Assembly (NCBI GenBank): GCA_013423325.1
Contig: BLJB01000001.1
Span: 248,001 to 312,000 of the forward strand
Source of the DNA: Usnea hakonensis
Taxonomy: Eukaryota; Ascomycota; Lecanoromycetes; Lecanorales; Parmeliaceae
Reading direction: 5' to 3'
DNA: 64,000 nt
Shown in pieces: positions 44,975 to 56,787 of the stretch (its first letter is position 1; each line of letters starts with the position of its first letter). The notes below the pieces were generated by a model. It saw only the letters and a program-made list of their open reading frames with translations. It was not told the origin of the DNA and searched no databases. Both the position numbers and the translations under genes were made by a program.

Positions 44975-46385
44975 TTACTCAGACTTCACTACAGCGGAGG
45001 CATTCTGTGCTGTCCCAACTCCAAATACATCCAGCGTGATGGTAATCTCATCATTATCACCTAGTAAGTATGACCATGATTAGCTCCACAAACCCCTGAG
45101 CAAATACGACTATGAATGTGTGCAGCATCACCCACCAAGCGACTTGGCTGTGCCTGTAAAGCCCTGTTTGACGCACATGGTATTCACAGCCACCCCAGCA
45201 GCCCAGATATCGAACCACCTAGCTCTCGTCGGCGGCAGATTGCTTGGCATAGTCACCAGGATGCGGCAAGATGTCTCAGTCAGCGGTTCTGAAATGGGGG
45301 CGTCAGCGTGCGGCATCAGCCGAGGCAAGACATCGAACGAGTCGGTAGACAGCAATATTAAGATGGTGGAAAGCAGGGGATGAGATGTAGAATGTTTAAG
45401 CTAATCGAGCTTTAAGATACGAACCGACGTGGAATTCCCTCGGAAGCCGACCAGGCACGGTACGCCAGTCTTCGGTCGTTCCGAAAGCCAACGGCTTAGA
45501 GTAAGCGGGCATACTTGCAAGCACAGCCTCGCAATTCTCTACCGAGGGACCCGCGTCCGGGTTGTGTTTGCAGTCGACAGTAGGCTCGTATCTTCTGAAG
45601 GAGATAGTCATGTCATCAATACGGGCTAGGGTGGGTGAACGATCAGTATCGGCGAATTTGGAGCGTAAGTCGAGGCACCTGCCCGACGGCAAGAGACTGG
45701 GTAGAAGGTTCGCACGTCACAGCCTACGCCAGACAGTCGAGGAGTTAAGAAAGCACCTTACTGAAAACTGTTGCGCTCCCTCCTTTGCCTTCTTCCACCA
45801 CACACCGGTTTAGAACCTTTTCGGCGTTTTTGGAAATAATTTCGCCAGTAGTTTCATCACCTTTGGAGCCGCCGGTTAAATGGAGATCCTGGACCAGAAG
45901 GTTCTGTATCAGCTCTTATTCTTCAATGTGAATCTTCTGGGCCACTTATTGCTACAAGCACAAATAGAATAACAGAAGAAGGGTGGAGAGGAGGTGGACA
46001 ATGGGCAACGTACGATCGAGCACAAACCATCGTCGCTCAAGTAGCGAACGGGCATCACCACGTCGTTAGGACCAATTTCACGGGGGTGATATGTAGTAGG
46101 TCGGGAAAAGAAGCGCTGGACATGTTGAGTTGGCTGGATCTTTTGCCACGCATTTCGGCAGCTGTCAACATTCAAGTCTTGGCCTAATTTCATCATGCAA
46201 GTAACGCGGGACCCGGAGGTAAGATTTGAAAAGCTGAGACGAGTGGAGTTCAAGTTTATCAACGAGAGCGGAAGGCTGAGGGGATCCGGTTTTGGCGTTG
46301 TCAGTGAGAGGGAAGAAGGAATCGAAAGCGCAATTGCTGAGATGATGAAGAGAAAAGGTAGGATGCATTTGAACCATGATTGCAT
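44975..46385 (-). CDS. Secreted cysteine-containing protein, common fungal family of unknown function
   Basis: Exons 46385-46014, 45903-45762, 45625-45425, 45288-45136 and 45060-44975 join in frame to give 317 aa. A signal peptide (MQSWFKCILPFLFIISAIAL) precedes a Ser/Leu/Pro region. The conserved part has NVDSCRNAWQKI, MPVRYLSDDGLC, VLNRCVVEEGKGGSATV, NCEAVLASMP, CRILVTMP and RWFDIWAAGVAVNTMCV, then a Gly/Asp turn and a beta-like end. I recognise the pattern (RFLSxDGxC..., W-xIWxxxxAVxxxC) from many secreted proteins of Pezizomycotina that have no assigned function. The Cys spacing suggests three or four disulphides. Confidence 0.8.
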
Positions 46386-47172
46386 TTTTACGACGGGGGG
46401 ACGGGGGAATTCTCTTGAGAATCTTCATCGAAGGCCATAATGGAGAAGCAGGCTACGATTAGAATATAACGGAGGGTTACTTCGTGGTGGAGCATTCGGA
46501 GTATAGGCGACATGCGTGTCGTGAAACCGTGGGCGAGTGCGCAAAGAAGGGAGCATTTAGATTTCCAATCCCGCAAAAGCGCTTCTTTCGGAAATGGCAT
46601 GCCGCGTACAACATATCTTATTACGCGTTTGATGTCGGAACAAGTCCCGAGTACATATCTCTGCATCACCAGTAAGCTGATCAGTCCATCCATACAACAA
46701 TTCTTCGACCGCATCATTACATGGACGATCCTAGATCAATGCAACTGCCCACTCGCCATAGTATCTTGCCAAGGATCGCACCTGTATTCCACTACCTTTG
46801 ATTCATCATGATTGAATGTCTAGCGCCTTTGACTTGATCTTTAGGTCGAAAATGATGGTCGGTGGTCAGCGGCACAAGAGCTGCGATATATATGTAAAGA
46901 CTTATTATTCAACTCCGTGCCTCTCTCCTAGAGCAAATGTCAAGCGCGGGTTCAATCAAGGAGACCATCAAGGGCGCCCACGAAACGAGGCTCGACTTAC
47001 TAAGTACCTACCTTTATCCCGACCGGTATGCTAAATTACACGCCTCATGGCCGCTCTTGCGTCTACGATTATCAAGGCGTCTGATAAATCCGAGCGGTTC
47101 TCCCAACCTTCGAGTCTAGATACCAGAAACCGGAAAGCAGAGGAGTGAATCATACCTACACTATGTATGCTG
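46386..47172. other. Intergenic
   Basis: No supported gene; frames on both strands are short and unrecognised. Confidence 0.5.
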
Positions 47173-47270
47173 ACTGAGACCTTTCACCAAAAAAGATCAC
47201 TCCTGAAGCACTGTTACCGAACAGAAACAGAGCAACGTCTTTAGTAGCCAGAGTCAAACGGCCCCCCCAG
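47173..47270 (+). repeat. Dispersed repeat, copy 1
   Basis: It begins ctgagacctttcaccaaaaa and contains gttaccgaacagaaacagag then caacgtctt. A second copy lies at 51241-51336, about 80% identical and in the same orientation. It may be a transposon end. Confidence 0.75.
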
Positions 47271-47440
47271 ACCGTCGCTGCGCTCAATCGAAGTTGCAGT
47301 TGAGACGCCCTCCTTACGTGTCTGCATTGCTGGACCGCAATCTCCCAAATCTCAGGGGTTACTTATAGAGGACCTACCTCGACGGGATCGGATCGGCCAT
47401 GACACAGGAAGGGGCTTAGGCGTAGGACGACAAAGTTGTC

Positions 47441-47477
<37 letters not shown>

Positions 47478-48115
47478 TGGATGATATAAGATGATTGTAG
47501 GTAGATAGTGGTGTATCTGTCGAATGAGGGTGCCAATCTGTATTCCTAGGAAATTGAAGACGCTAGTTTCTGCGATAGGTGGCGTGGTTGGGTCAAGGGC
47601 TTTTCGCCCGTACGCTTCAGTATATAATTAATGTCTTCTCTATTTCGCTATTATATGGACTCACCTCCTTTTTTTTCCCCCCCTTCTAAGCTGACTCGAC
47701 TCTTCACCTTGTTGAAACGCATACCCCGTCGCCTTTTTGCCTGGGATGTAGCTTATGGCTTTCACGCCTCTCACCTCTATTCGATCGATCAAGTAATCTG
47801 ACAGCACGCGTTCACTTGATTTCACTGTTTTGCCTGAGTTTCTCCCGCCCGTCATGCGTTACAAGGCCAAAAGATTAAAGCGATCATATGTGCTACTTGG
47901 GAGAGCAGTGGAACAAGAATCCAAAGTAATTTAACCTCCATTCATAACTTCATAACTTCATCTCATCATCCCCATCACCGATAACGCCAGAGAAACCCAA
48001 CAACAGAGGCCCCCAAAAAAAACCCCCCAACCAAACCCCCCAGAAAAGAAAATAAAAAAAAATTACAACCCTGCTGAATCTTGCGCAACACAAGCCCCCC
48101 TACACAAAAACCCCC
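47271..48115. other. Intergenic with GA microsatellite
   Basis: Contains (ga)n at about 47449-47475 and A/C-rich runs near 48010-48060. No supported gene. Confidence 0.5.
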
Positions 48116-48601
48116 TTACGACGTCCTCCACATATTCACACACGTCACCGGCACCGACGGCGTATAGCACACCCCATGCAACAGCACGCTCTGGTCATCC
48201 TGCTCGGGACTAGCCGTATACTGGAACAGACCACACTCAGAATCGATGCCATCCACCGGCTTGATCGCCTTGCTATCCGCGAAGAAACTCATATCCAGGC
48301 GCTCGTTGCTGAGCATGTCGCGGCCGAGCATGAAGGAGACGACGAGGGCGTGGTTGTCCTTGCCGTAGAGGAGGTTGTTGAAGTAGATGTTCTCGGCGCC
48401 GTTGGTGTTGTTGCCGCAGCCGGCGCGGGACCAGGCCGAGAGGGTCTGGTTGGTGCCTCCCATGAAGTCGGGGGTGTTGTTGTTTGGGAGGGGGGCGGGG
48501 CTGCTGGTGTTGCTGCTGGGGCTGGATTGGGGTAGGGGGGCTGGGGTGGCGGTGGTGAGGAGGGGAAGGAGGAGGGGGAGGAAGGCGAGAAGGGTGTACA
48601 T
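48116..48601 (-). CDS. Small secreted protein
   Basis: A single exon of 161 aa. Signal peptide MYTLLAFLPLLLPLLTTATP, then a Ser/Pro/Asn-rich stretch (residues 20-45) with several N-glycosylation sites. A compact domain follows with five cysteines (AGCGNN, SECGLF, GVCYTP, VTCVNM), including ENIYFNNLLYGKDNHALVV. No family recognised. Codon third positions are strongly G/C. Confidence 0.7.
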   Translation of the reverse strand: MYTLLAFLPLLLPLLTTATPAPLPQSSPSSNTSSPAPLPNNNTPDFMGGTNQTLSAWSRAGCGNNTNGAENIYFNNLLYGKDNHALVVSFMLGRDMLSNERLDMSFFADSKAIKPVDGIDSECGLFQYTASPEQDDQSVLLHGVCYTPSVPVTCVNMWRTS

Positions 48602-49147
48602 GATTCGGGTGGGGTTGGGGGTGATTGTGTTGGGGGTGGAAGTGGGTTTGGAAAATGTAACTTTAGAAAATGGGAACAGAATTTGTTTTGGATCGTCTGT
48701 ATGTGGGGGGGGGGGGGTCGCTTGTGGTTTATGTAGGTAAAAGCAGGTTGTGAAGGGTGCTGTGGTTGGAATAAAGAGTCTACTTGGCGAACGGCTTGCA
48801 ATTGTGTAGCAACCTCAAAGCCTTTCAAAGAGCAGCTTTAATGCCTGGACGTACATTAAAGCGGACCGAATGGTTTTCAAAGATCGTTATAGGTTGGACA
48901 AAGAAACTGATGTATGTTCTTTGTTGATTGGTCTACCTACTGTGAGCGCTTTTTTCTTTTCGGCTTTCTTCATGAACCCGACGCAACATCAATGGGAGGA
49001 AAACAGCAGTATCGAGAAAGGTAAGGCAGACATGAGTACATCAACTTACATTCAGGCATCCGCTTTTCCTCTCCTCATGCCTTCTTTTCTTTCAAGAGCA
49101 ATTAAGAGCTCGTAAGCGACGACGTGTAATTGGTTTATAGAAGCATT
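48602..49147. other. Intergenic
   Basis: A G-run of about 13 at 48705-48718. No supported gene. Confidence 0.5.
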
Positions 49148-50853
49148 TAAAAATGAGGAAAGACCTGCGTCCAGGTTGGCGTCTCGTAAGCGGCAGCTGG
49201 TAGCTCTCTGATGCTGATAAATGCTTCAATGACAATGAAAGCCCTTGCAAGGATAAGAGAGATGTCACAGACGAGTACTGGTGTCCCTATCAGAAGGTTT
49301 TGCCACCATCTACCTTCTCCATCCATCCACTTCTCCCAGAAGGCGTTAAGCGGGCCGAATGACTGAGCAAGGTAGTTAAGGACGATCCAGAGTCCGCCAC
49401 AGAAGCCAATGTAAAGAGAGGATGACCGCCAAAGCCACAGCTCGGCTACAGTGGGGAAATGATCGTTCCATGCGGTAAGGTGGAATACGCCGTAGGCAAA
49501 GCATGCTAACCATGCTCACGACCAAGCCACCGACATCGCGTAAAAGATCGTCGGAAGCCTAGTTCCGAACCGAACCCGGCGGACTAAATACTCCTCTGAT
49601 TTGAAATGCAGGCTTCGATTATCGTAATGTGAGTGGAGGACATTATGCTCTCTGAGGACAGGATGTCTCGATAGCAGTGGTAGCTAAAGCCCATCTTTCG
49701 ATGCGGTCATCCGATATATTGCTACTGGCGAAATCGATTCCTTTGACCCTCGGCCGTCTCTCGAAGAATGCCGTACTTGCTGTCTTCACAATTCTTGTCG
49801 CTCGTAGCTCCGTCAGGCATGTATTGGCCGCTAAATTGAGCCCTTGGGATCGAAGTGGCCAGTCATTTATGGCTTCGGCATAGGTCGAACCCTCTCGTTG
49901 AACAGACCCATCAGGGGAAGAGGAGATGATGACTGTCACAGAAGAGTTATCACCGAGCTCGTCCGCATTGTGGGTGCTAGGGATTTGGACCGATGGGTGG
50001 AACGACAATATATCGATTTCAGGGACTTTCGAATACAGACGCATAGACGCGAATAGCGTCTTCACCATCGTCTTTGATTGCTTGTTCATCGATCTCGCCA
50101 CTCATCTCGCTGCTCATGTACATGTAAGCGCACAAGGGTCTTACCCAGTCGCCTCTTAATAGAATCGGTTCTTTAGGGGCCAGAGTTTATTCCACCGCAT
50201 ATTGTACAAGAGGAATGCGCACATCCTTTCACGATAAGGTAAGATTTGGCACCTCAAGCAGGAGACAAGAGAGCCACTTACACATGGGCTATTGTATTGA
50301 CCTCTAACAGAGTGACGGGTAAGGCGGCAAAAAGACGACCAGTGACTTGTAGAAGCATCCATGAAGCTTGAATAATAATCAGAGCTTTAGCTACGTTGTT
50401 GGCTTTGCTTTTATCCGTAATCTCTGCTTCGGAGACACTGGGCAGATGATCGCAGCTTGCTAGGAGCGCCACTCCACGAGCCGTTAAAGTGAGTCCCTTA
50501 TAACTAGTTGGTAGATATTGAGGCTCGTCATCCGCAGTGTCAAAGGCGAAACCACCTGTTGAGGCAAGAAAAGGATAGGTCATGGTCCACTCGTAAATTC
50601 GCCTATCTGGAAGGGTCATCCCTTCATTACCATCGTCATGAGGCTGCTTCCTAGCTTGCCCCCATTCGTCTACGAGCTTGTTTAAGAGCTTCGCTGAACT
50701 CCATTGCCGCCGAGCAGTGAAGACCACCAGCTCTGGAGCATACACGCCAGTAGTGATCCATCGACATTGAGTCATGAGTGAAGCAAGCGTCGTTTGGGAT
50801 TTGCTTGGGACGTTAAGATGTAGGGCAGACCAAACACAAAGTGTGAGGGTGAG
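49148..50853 (-). pseudogene. Frameshifted fungal multi-pass membrane protein pseudogene
   Basis: One protein can be followed in order through several frames. The N-terminal part is LTLCVWSALHLNVP, then GVYAPELVVFTARRQW and YEWTMTYPFLASTGGFAFDT (50850-50550). LTLTARGVALLA, KALIIIQASWMLLQVTGRL and PVTLLEVNTIAHV follow (to 50284), with an intron at about 50283-50225. After MRWNK the frame jumps near 50190 to LAPKEPILLRGDW and PLCAYMYMSSEMSG; it breaks again near 50020. The C-terminal membrane part is VFHLTAWNDHFPTVAELWLW, LARAFIVIEAFISIRELPAA and YETPTWTQVFPHF (49490-49150). I recognise this pattern from a large family of uncharacterised Pezizomycotina membrane proteins. No start codon with leader was found, so it is also 5'-truncated. 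Confidence 0.75.
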
Positions 50854-51403
50854 CACACATGAAATATTTGGAAAGTTTCAATCCCTAGATTCTACAAGCG
50901 TAGTGCACCAGCAGCTTCTTCGGCTTGAAGAAGCGCATTTGAGCGGTCACTGGTTAGAGGGTAAGATGATACACGAGGATTCGCTGTACAAAGCCTTGCT
51001 TAGAATGGCCTTTGAGGAGTCTTATGAACACCTTGAATCCGTCATCAGCATTGTTCGCAAAGTAGCCACCACAGAGCACAAGTTAACCAAGCTCGCGACT
51101 CGAAGGAAATCTTTTGGCCTTATTCAAAAGCTTACGGATCTAGGTCAGAATTTCGATGCCGCGGTCCGCGGTGGAGACGTTAGGGAAACCGAAATAATCG
51201 GTGGAAGCATCAAGCACTTGCTAAGGGAGGTAGCACTACGCTGAGACCTCTCGCCAAAAAGGTCACTCCTGGACCATTGTTACCGAACGGAAACAGAGCA
51301 ACGTCTTGGTGGCCAGGTTCAGAGGGCCCCGGCCCGTTGTAGAGCTGGGATGCTATTTAGGCCTCAGATTTGACAATTTTCACCCCCTAATATAAAGCCC
51401 TCT
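50854..51403. other. Intergenic with an unrecognised plus-strand frame
   Basis: An open frame to 51244 reads ESYEHLESVISIVRKVATTE and further helical sequence, ending next to repeat copy 2. It may be the remnant of a gene, but I see no family and no clear start. Confidence 0.3.
51241..51336 (+). repeat. Dispersed repeat, copy 2
   Basis: It begins ctgagacctctcgccaaaaa and contains gttaccgaacggaaacagag. Counterpart of 47173-47270. Confidence 0.75.
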
Positions 51404-53416
51404 TTAAGAGGTATCAATGCTCACAATCTTGATATCCTCTTCCGGTTTCTCCTTATAGACTTTAGCATTCTCGATTCGGTGCACCACGTCGAGCCCTTGC
51501 ACTGCTCTCCCGAATATCGTGTGCTTCTTATCCAACCAAGGAGTTCTCTCTGTCGTGATGAAGAACTGGCTGCCATTCGTGTTCGGCCCTGCATTTGCCA
51601 TGCTCACTGTGTAAGGTTTGTCGTGCTTGAGCGCTGAGAATTCGTCCGCAAATTCCGCGTTCCAGATGCTTTCACCACCGGTCCCATCGCCCAGGGGATC
51701 GCCGCATTGGATCATGAACTTCCGTATCACGCGGTGAAAGATTGTATTGTTGTAGTAGCCATTCTTGCTGTGGGTAACAAAGTTCTCCACAGCCTTAGGG
51801 GCAGCTTCAGGAAAGAGGCGGATGTGGATGTCGCCATAGGTGGTATGCACAATTGCCGAAGTACCGCTCTCCGCAGGCTTGGCTTCGACTAGTTGGCGTG
51901 AATTGAGATTCTTGGGCTTTTCATTCTGTACGTCGCGAGACTTGCTGATATCAGTCTCGTTGGTGAAAATGTAAAAGCGGGCTTTTGCTGAGCCTGTCGT
52001 AACCAGCATCGGGTCTCGCTCTTCAGCTTCCTGAAGAAGAGGATTGGCGCTGGCGGCCATAGAGACCGTGACGACACCTTTCTTTTGAGGCTGCCCCTGA
52101 TAAATCGCCAGATTCACCGAACGGAATGATTCATCCTTACCATAAACTTTGACAACTCGATTGGTCAGGGTGTTGATGACTTTTGATCCGAGGATAGAGC
52201 CATAGATGATGAAATTACTCGACTCATCGAAGATCACATTGATCTTATTTTGGAATGCCGGATTCTCCAATTCCCGCTCAACAGTCAACCGCCTGCCAAA
52301 CTCCACATCTTCGAGCTTCTGCAGCGCCGTCCCGGCTTGTTGCATGTCGGTAATTGTTGGCAGTGATTCATCATACGTCCGGTACAGCTTGCCAGTAGCG
52401 AACTCAAAGACCCTGACTTTTCTATCAGGAAAAGAGACCGTTGCAAACTGTGTACCAGAAGGTGAGACATTAATGGAGGTTGGCAGACTTTTAGCCTTTT
52501 TGAATTCAAACAAATCCGTTGCACTTTTGTATTCGAAAAGGTTGTCTGGTTTCTCGTAAGTCCCCTCGGGACGCCAGTACTCAATCATGCCATTATCATC
52601 GGCAGAAATTACGCAATCATAGGCATTATTGTAAGCAATTGTTCGCACTGAGCTTTTGTGCAGACCGGTGATTTTGTGTACTGGAGTATGGGACTGGCCC
52701 CTATCATCATAGATAGTAATGGAAGGGTCGCTCTCGTTTGAGACAGCAAGTAAGAAATGTGAAGCGCCGCGTTTATGGACCCAACAAATTGATCTAGGTA
52801 CGAAGTCCAGCTGAAGAATCTCGAGTAGATCTAAGATGGCGTTTTAGCATGCGTTCTTCCCAAACCACCACAAATCATACCAAATGTAAGAACATCAAAG
52901 ATTTTGATCGTCTTGTCCGCTCCAGCGGTGGCGAAGCTGCGTCCGTCCTGGCTGACAGTGACACTCTTGATCTCTCCATTATGTGCCTTGAACTCCTTCA
53001 CAGACTCTATTCCCACGGCGACCTTCTTCCAGAACTTGACGACTCCATCTACCGAGCTTGTAATGAGGAAATCTGTGAGTGGAGTAACAGTGACAAAGGA
53101 AAGTTGGTCATTGTGCATCAAGGACTTGGAGTAGCGCGAAGAGGTAGGAAGAGCGGAGATATAAAGCTTCTCGTGAAGAAGCTTGCGTCGTTTCTTTTTA
53201 GGGGCTGCTGAAGGCAGCGCAGGACCAAAGTCATCATCAGAGGAGCTGTCTGTGCAGGAGTCAGCCAGAAAATTAGAGGGACAGCTTCTATGGATATATA
53301 CCGACGTCATTTTTTAGTGAGTCACCATTGGACTTGGCTTCAGGTGCGTTGCTTTGTTCAAAATTGGCTCGCGATCGCTTATTTGTATCACTTGGGGAAT
53401 TGATCTCAGAGTCCAT
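51404..53416 (-). CDS. WD40-cyclophilin peptidyl-prolyl isomerase (PPWD1/CYP15 type)
   Basis: Exons 53416-53302, 53249-52881 and 52830-51404 join in frame to give 636 aa, the usual length for this family. The N-terminus is acidic with a basic patch (PKKKRRKLLHEKLYISALP). WD40 repeats follow (DFLITSSVDGVVKFWKK, SVTVSQDGRSFATAGADKTI). The C-terminal 155 residues are a cyclophilin: HTTYGDIHIRLFPEAAPKAV, FHRVIRKFMIQCGDP (Arg, Phe and Gln of the active site), GGESIW, MANAGPNTNGSQFFITT, WLDKKHTIFGRAVQGLDVV. It catalyses cis-trans isomerisation of Xaa-Pro bonds and, by analogy with PPWD1, associates with the spliceosome in the nucleus. Confidence 0.93.
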
Positions 53417-53951
53417 ACTTCTGCTTCCTGGGAAGTAAACGTTCAGCACGTCCGAGATCGCGGATCAGCATCTAGGCCCGAATTGTGTACGCCTAGTGTA
53501 AGGCTGAGATAAAATACGCTAAGAAATTTACGGCTAGCACACCTCACTAAGGTAGCTACCTACCTACGGATAATTCTCGGCGATAGAGGTCCTTAGCCAG
53601 CTTAGCGTGATCCATGTTTGTTTGTCAAATATAAGCAGGGAGTAACATGGAATTATCTTTGTCCGAGGCTTCCTTTTCAGCAGATGTGGATATTCTATAC
53701 AATCGACCTAAAGCACTTGACTCTAGCTGTAATTGGTCATCTCATTGCTGCACTTAAGTTCTACCCCGCGGCATCTCAGATTGAAATTTGAGGTGCGGTA
53801 GCGCGTATCTATGGTATCAAGTGGTGAAGATGATACGGCACATTTAAGCTATGGAAAGCAGGCATATCCATGCTTCCACGGCTGTCAATAAATAGCAGTC
53901 AAGGCGAGGTAGGACTGTTTGCACTTAAAAACCGAGTGCTGCGTAGTTGCT
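53417..53951. other. Intergenic
   Basis: 5' flank of the cyclophilin gene and 3' flank of FCF1. Nothing else seen. Confidence 0.5.
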
Positions 53952-55124
53952 TTACTTCTCTGGCGCATCAGGTAAACGCTCTATCACATATTTGCCCCTG
54001 GCGACAGACATAATCGGCACCTATGGCTGTCAGCTCGTCTTGACCACGTATTGAAACGAGGGCATGGCTCCTAATAGTACTTACACCTGGTATCTTCCGT
54101 ATTCTCCTTTTCAGGTCTCGATCGTTCGTAGCTACAATATAGACTTGGTTTCCAAGGTCAGCGTCGCACCTAGGAGGCAAAGGCTCATATGCCGGCAAAA
54201 CATCGTTGTGCAGTCTATGTTCCAGTACGTTTTGATCCGAGGAACCACACTAAGAAATGCAACCTACTCTTATGTTTCTGGACTCTTTCCACCAAACAAT
54301 CATCGGCATATACACCCTTATGATCACATTTCAATCGCTCCCACCGCTCGTCTCTTGCAATCCGCAGCGCTATACGATACTTTTGACCCAGCTTCTCTAA
54401 CTCGGCCCTGTGTACAGCGTGAGCGATATGAAAGACGATTAGACACTGGGTAACCAACATTACGCAGTCGGTCAAAATTGGTATGCACTTGCTGTAGAGA
54501 CAGTCCATCCTAGTCCGCGCACAACCATTAACTTCCTGCATTTCGGGAACAAAAGAAGATGTCCTCCTACATTGTTGGCAACATTTCGAGTTTATGTTGA
54601 ACGGTCAAGGATAGAAAGTTGGTATCAATTAGGATCTAGAAGCACTTAGCGCCAGAATTTCAATCGGGAAATCCAGTCGAGGATGATTTAGGTAAGAAGC
54701 CTGCATACAGAATATGGTGGGACGAGAGCTGCGTGGGAGTTGCGTGTCAGCGAGACTCTTTATTACAAAAGTAATGTCGCTTAACGACATCTCTACTGAT
54801 ATATCAAAGTGTAGACTCCAAGAAGCGATACACTAGAGGCGTACCGGTGTTGTATTGGAAGAAAAGAGACGAGGAAACTTGAGGTCTATGAGAGGTTAGA
54901 TAGATATCAAAATGAAAAAGAAGCAGAGACGGACATCTCTCGAACAAGCTCATCTTTTGATTTCCGCTTGCTCTGAACCACAGCTTTGTCTTGATTCTTC
55001 TTTAGACGAGCATCTCTTTGGCCGATGATTCTTTTGACCTGGAGGGAGCTGAGTAGCCCTCTTTGAGGATACATCCTTGACCGCCTACCTGGGCAAACTT
55101 GCGTGTCTTTTTTTGCACCCCCAT
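53952..55124 (-). CDS. FCF1: rRNA-processing PIN-domain endonuclease Fcf1/Utp24, nine exons
   Basis: Exons 55124-55089, 55038-54935, 54885-54845, 54728-54709, 54635-54571, 54509-54459, 54407-54268, 54143-54085 and 54020-53952 join in frame to give 194 aa, the expected length. It starts MGVQKKTRKFAQVKRIIGQR and ends YVIERLPDAPEK. The PIN domain has ILIDTNFLS (first Asp), ILTDCVMAELEKLG, RIALRIARD, CDHKGVYADDCLV and YIVATNDRDLKRRIRKIPG (the acidic metal-binding set). In yeast this enzyme cuts pre-rRNA at sites A1 and A2 in the nucleolar SSU processome. Eight introns in 585 coding bases, one exon only 20 bp long, is remarkably dense. Confidence 0.95.
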
Positions 55125-55752
55125 TTGCAAATCTTATGGTTCTAATGGTGGCTTTCCCTCGTCCTCTCTTCTTCTTCTTCTTCTTCTTCTTTCTTCTGGC
55201 TTTGGTTTCGGTTTTTTGCTGAAGATTTTGGTAATAGCTTCCGCTTACTTAGGCAAAGGACGTACCTTAGTTTATTTTTAGCTTTGGGATCGTTGCCCCC
55301 CAAATTTTGGGTGGGCCCTGCAGCTGCCTAGCGTGAAAATGGTTGCTGGGAATCAAAACAGCATACGAATCTCGCCCAAAAAATAACATCCGATTATCGT
55401 TCCGCATATTCAACATGCAAAGCCTTCTTTAATTCAACACTCACATTCGTTGTATGATATTCGTTCCACGCTCGCTTCTCTTAGATTACAACCCTCTTTT
55501 AAATCGTCTGCTGTTTCATCACGCTACGTGGACAAAGACTCGACCGAAACAGGGGGCGCCTTCCAATTCAATCAAACCTCCTGCACTCACCACGCCCACA
55601 ATACTGGGCAAACCTCACCCTTCAGACCGACTTGCATCTTGCCATCCTCGCCTACTACATTCTCAGGCATCTCTGAACCCAAGCACGAGAGATTGACCGA
55701 TACAAGAGCCTGACCTTATTAATTCTAAAACTTGCCAAAGTCACAAACAACG
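55125..55752. other. Intergenic between divergent FCF1 and CSI2-like genes
   Basis: Contains a CTT microsatellite (55168-55192). Open frames at 55450-55713 are probably leader sequence of the CSI2-like gene. Confidence 0.5.
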
Positions 55753-56787
55753 ATGCGCCTTCACTGGACGTCGCAGTCATACTCCAAAACAGTCCTCTTT
55801 GCCTCCCTTCTCCTGCTCAATCATGTGGTAGCACAAGACTTAGGCGTCAAGTTGCCAGGCGCTTCCTCCACAACAGACACCTCGTCCACCACAGAATCTT
55901 CCTCGTCTTCTGACTCGTCTTCCACTTCTTCTGCAACATCCTCTGCGACCTCCTCTGCAAGTGCGTCCTCAACAGATGCGGCCGCTCTGACCGGTCTTCC
56001 CAAGCTAGCTCAGGACAACTACCCGGCTCCTACAGTACCACCAACCGCTGATGCGCCTTTTATGCAAAAATCTTCTCTCCCGGATGGCACGGTATTCATA
56101 TGTGTCGGCGCTGCACTCGGTTTTATCGGTTTACTTGTCCTTGCTTGGCGTGGTCTTGTTGCCTGGTCACTACACCGATCCGTCAAAAGGGCTGCGATCG
56201 CGCAATCGTCCAAATATTCGCGGGTTGGGGATCCAAGAGCAAACAACGGCAAGTCGACGGGTCCATATTTCAGTCCCGGACCAGGGTCTACATTGAGTTT
56301 CGACCATCTAGCAGCAAGTGGGAAAGGAGGGGGAACAACGCCCTCGTCAGCTCGTGGGAGTCTCTTCTTCTCGCCTACGGCGGGTACTGGCTCGCAGACG
56401 CCAGGAAACCGAGGATCTAGTTATCTTCCTGCGGGGTATTATGCTGCCGGCAATTCAGCACCTGGTGGTGGATCTGGAATGACGCATATTGGGGGTGGAG
56501 GAATTGGGCTTTCAAACCTTGCACCTCAGAATCACCGACACTCAAGAGCACGGTCAACTGGACCAAGTCCACCTGGATCTCCTAGTCTGCCGCCAAGTAG
56601 AGGGGCAGATTCGACGCTTGCGAGACTCAGCACTCCGGGTTTGACGATGCATGCAGACAACAGCAGCCTCAATCTGTCTGCACCACCCCAGGGCCGAGCA
56701 CCAAGCGCATACCTGGAAGATCTTTTCGAGAATCATCTCCCAGGAAGTCCGCCGCCAGAAGAGCATGGTAGAGGAAGGAGGGTCTAA
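55753..56787 (+). CDS. CSI2-like membrane protein
   Basis: A single exon of 344 aa from MRLHWTSQSYS; an in-frame ATG seven codons upstream is possible. A signal peptide or anchor (TVLFASLLLLNHVVA) is followed by a Ser/Thr-only stretch (residues about 38-75), as in mucin-like cell-surface regions. One membrane helix (VFICVGAALGFIGLLVLAW) runs straight into RGLVAWSLHRSVKRAA, the most conserved part of fungal CSI2 proteins. The cytoplasmic tail is Gly/Ser/Pro-rich and low complexity. Yeast Csi2 is linked to chitin synthesis and bud/septum structure; the role here is inferred. Confidence 0.8.
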   Translation: MRLHWTSQSYSKTVLFASLLLLNHVVAQDLGVKLPGASSTTDTSSTTESSSSSDSSSTSSATSSATSSASASSTDAAALTGLPKLAQDNYPAPTVPPTADAPFMQKSSLPDGTVFICVGAALGFIGLLVLAWRGLVAWSLHRSVKRAAIAQSSKYSRVGDPRANNGKSTGPYFSPGPGSTLSFDHLAASGKGGGTTPSSARGSLFFSPTAGTGSQTPGNRGSSYLPAGYYAAGNSAPGGGSGMTHIGGGGIGLSNLAPQNHRHSRARSTGPSPPGSPSLPPSRGADSTLARLSTPGLTMHADNSSLNLSAPPQGRAPSAYLEDLFENHLPGSPPPEEHGRGRRV

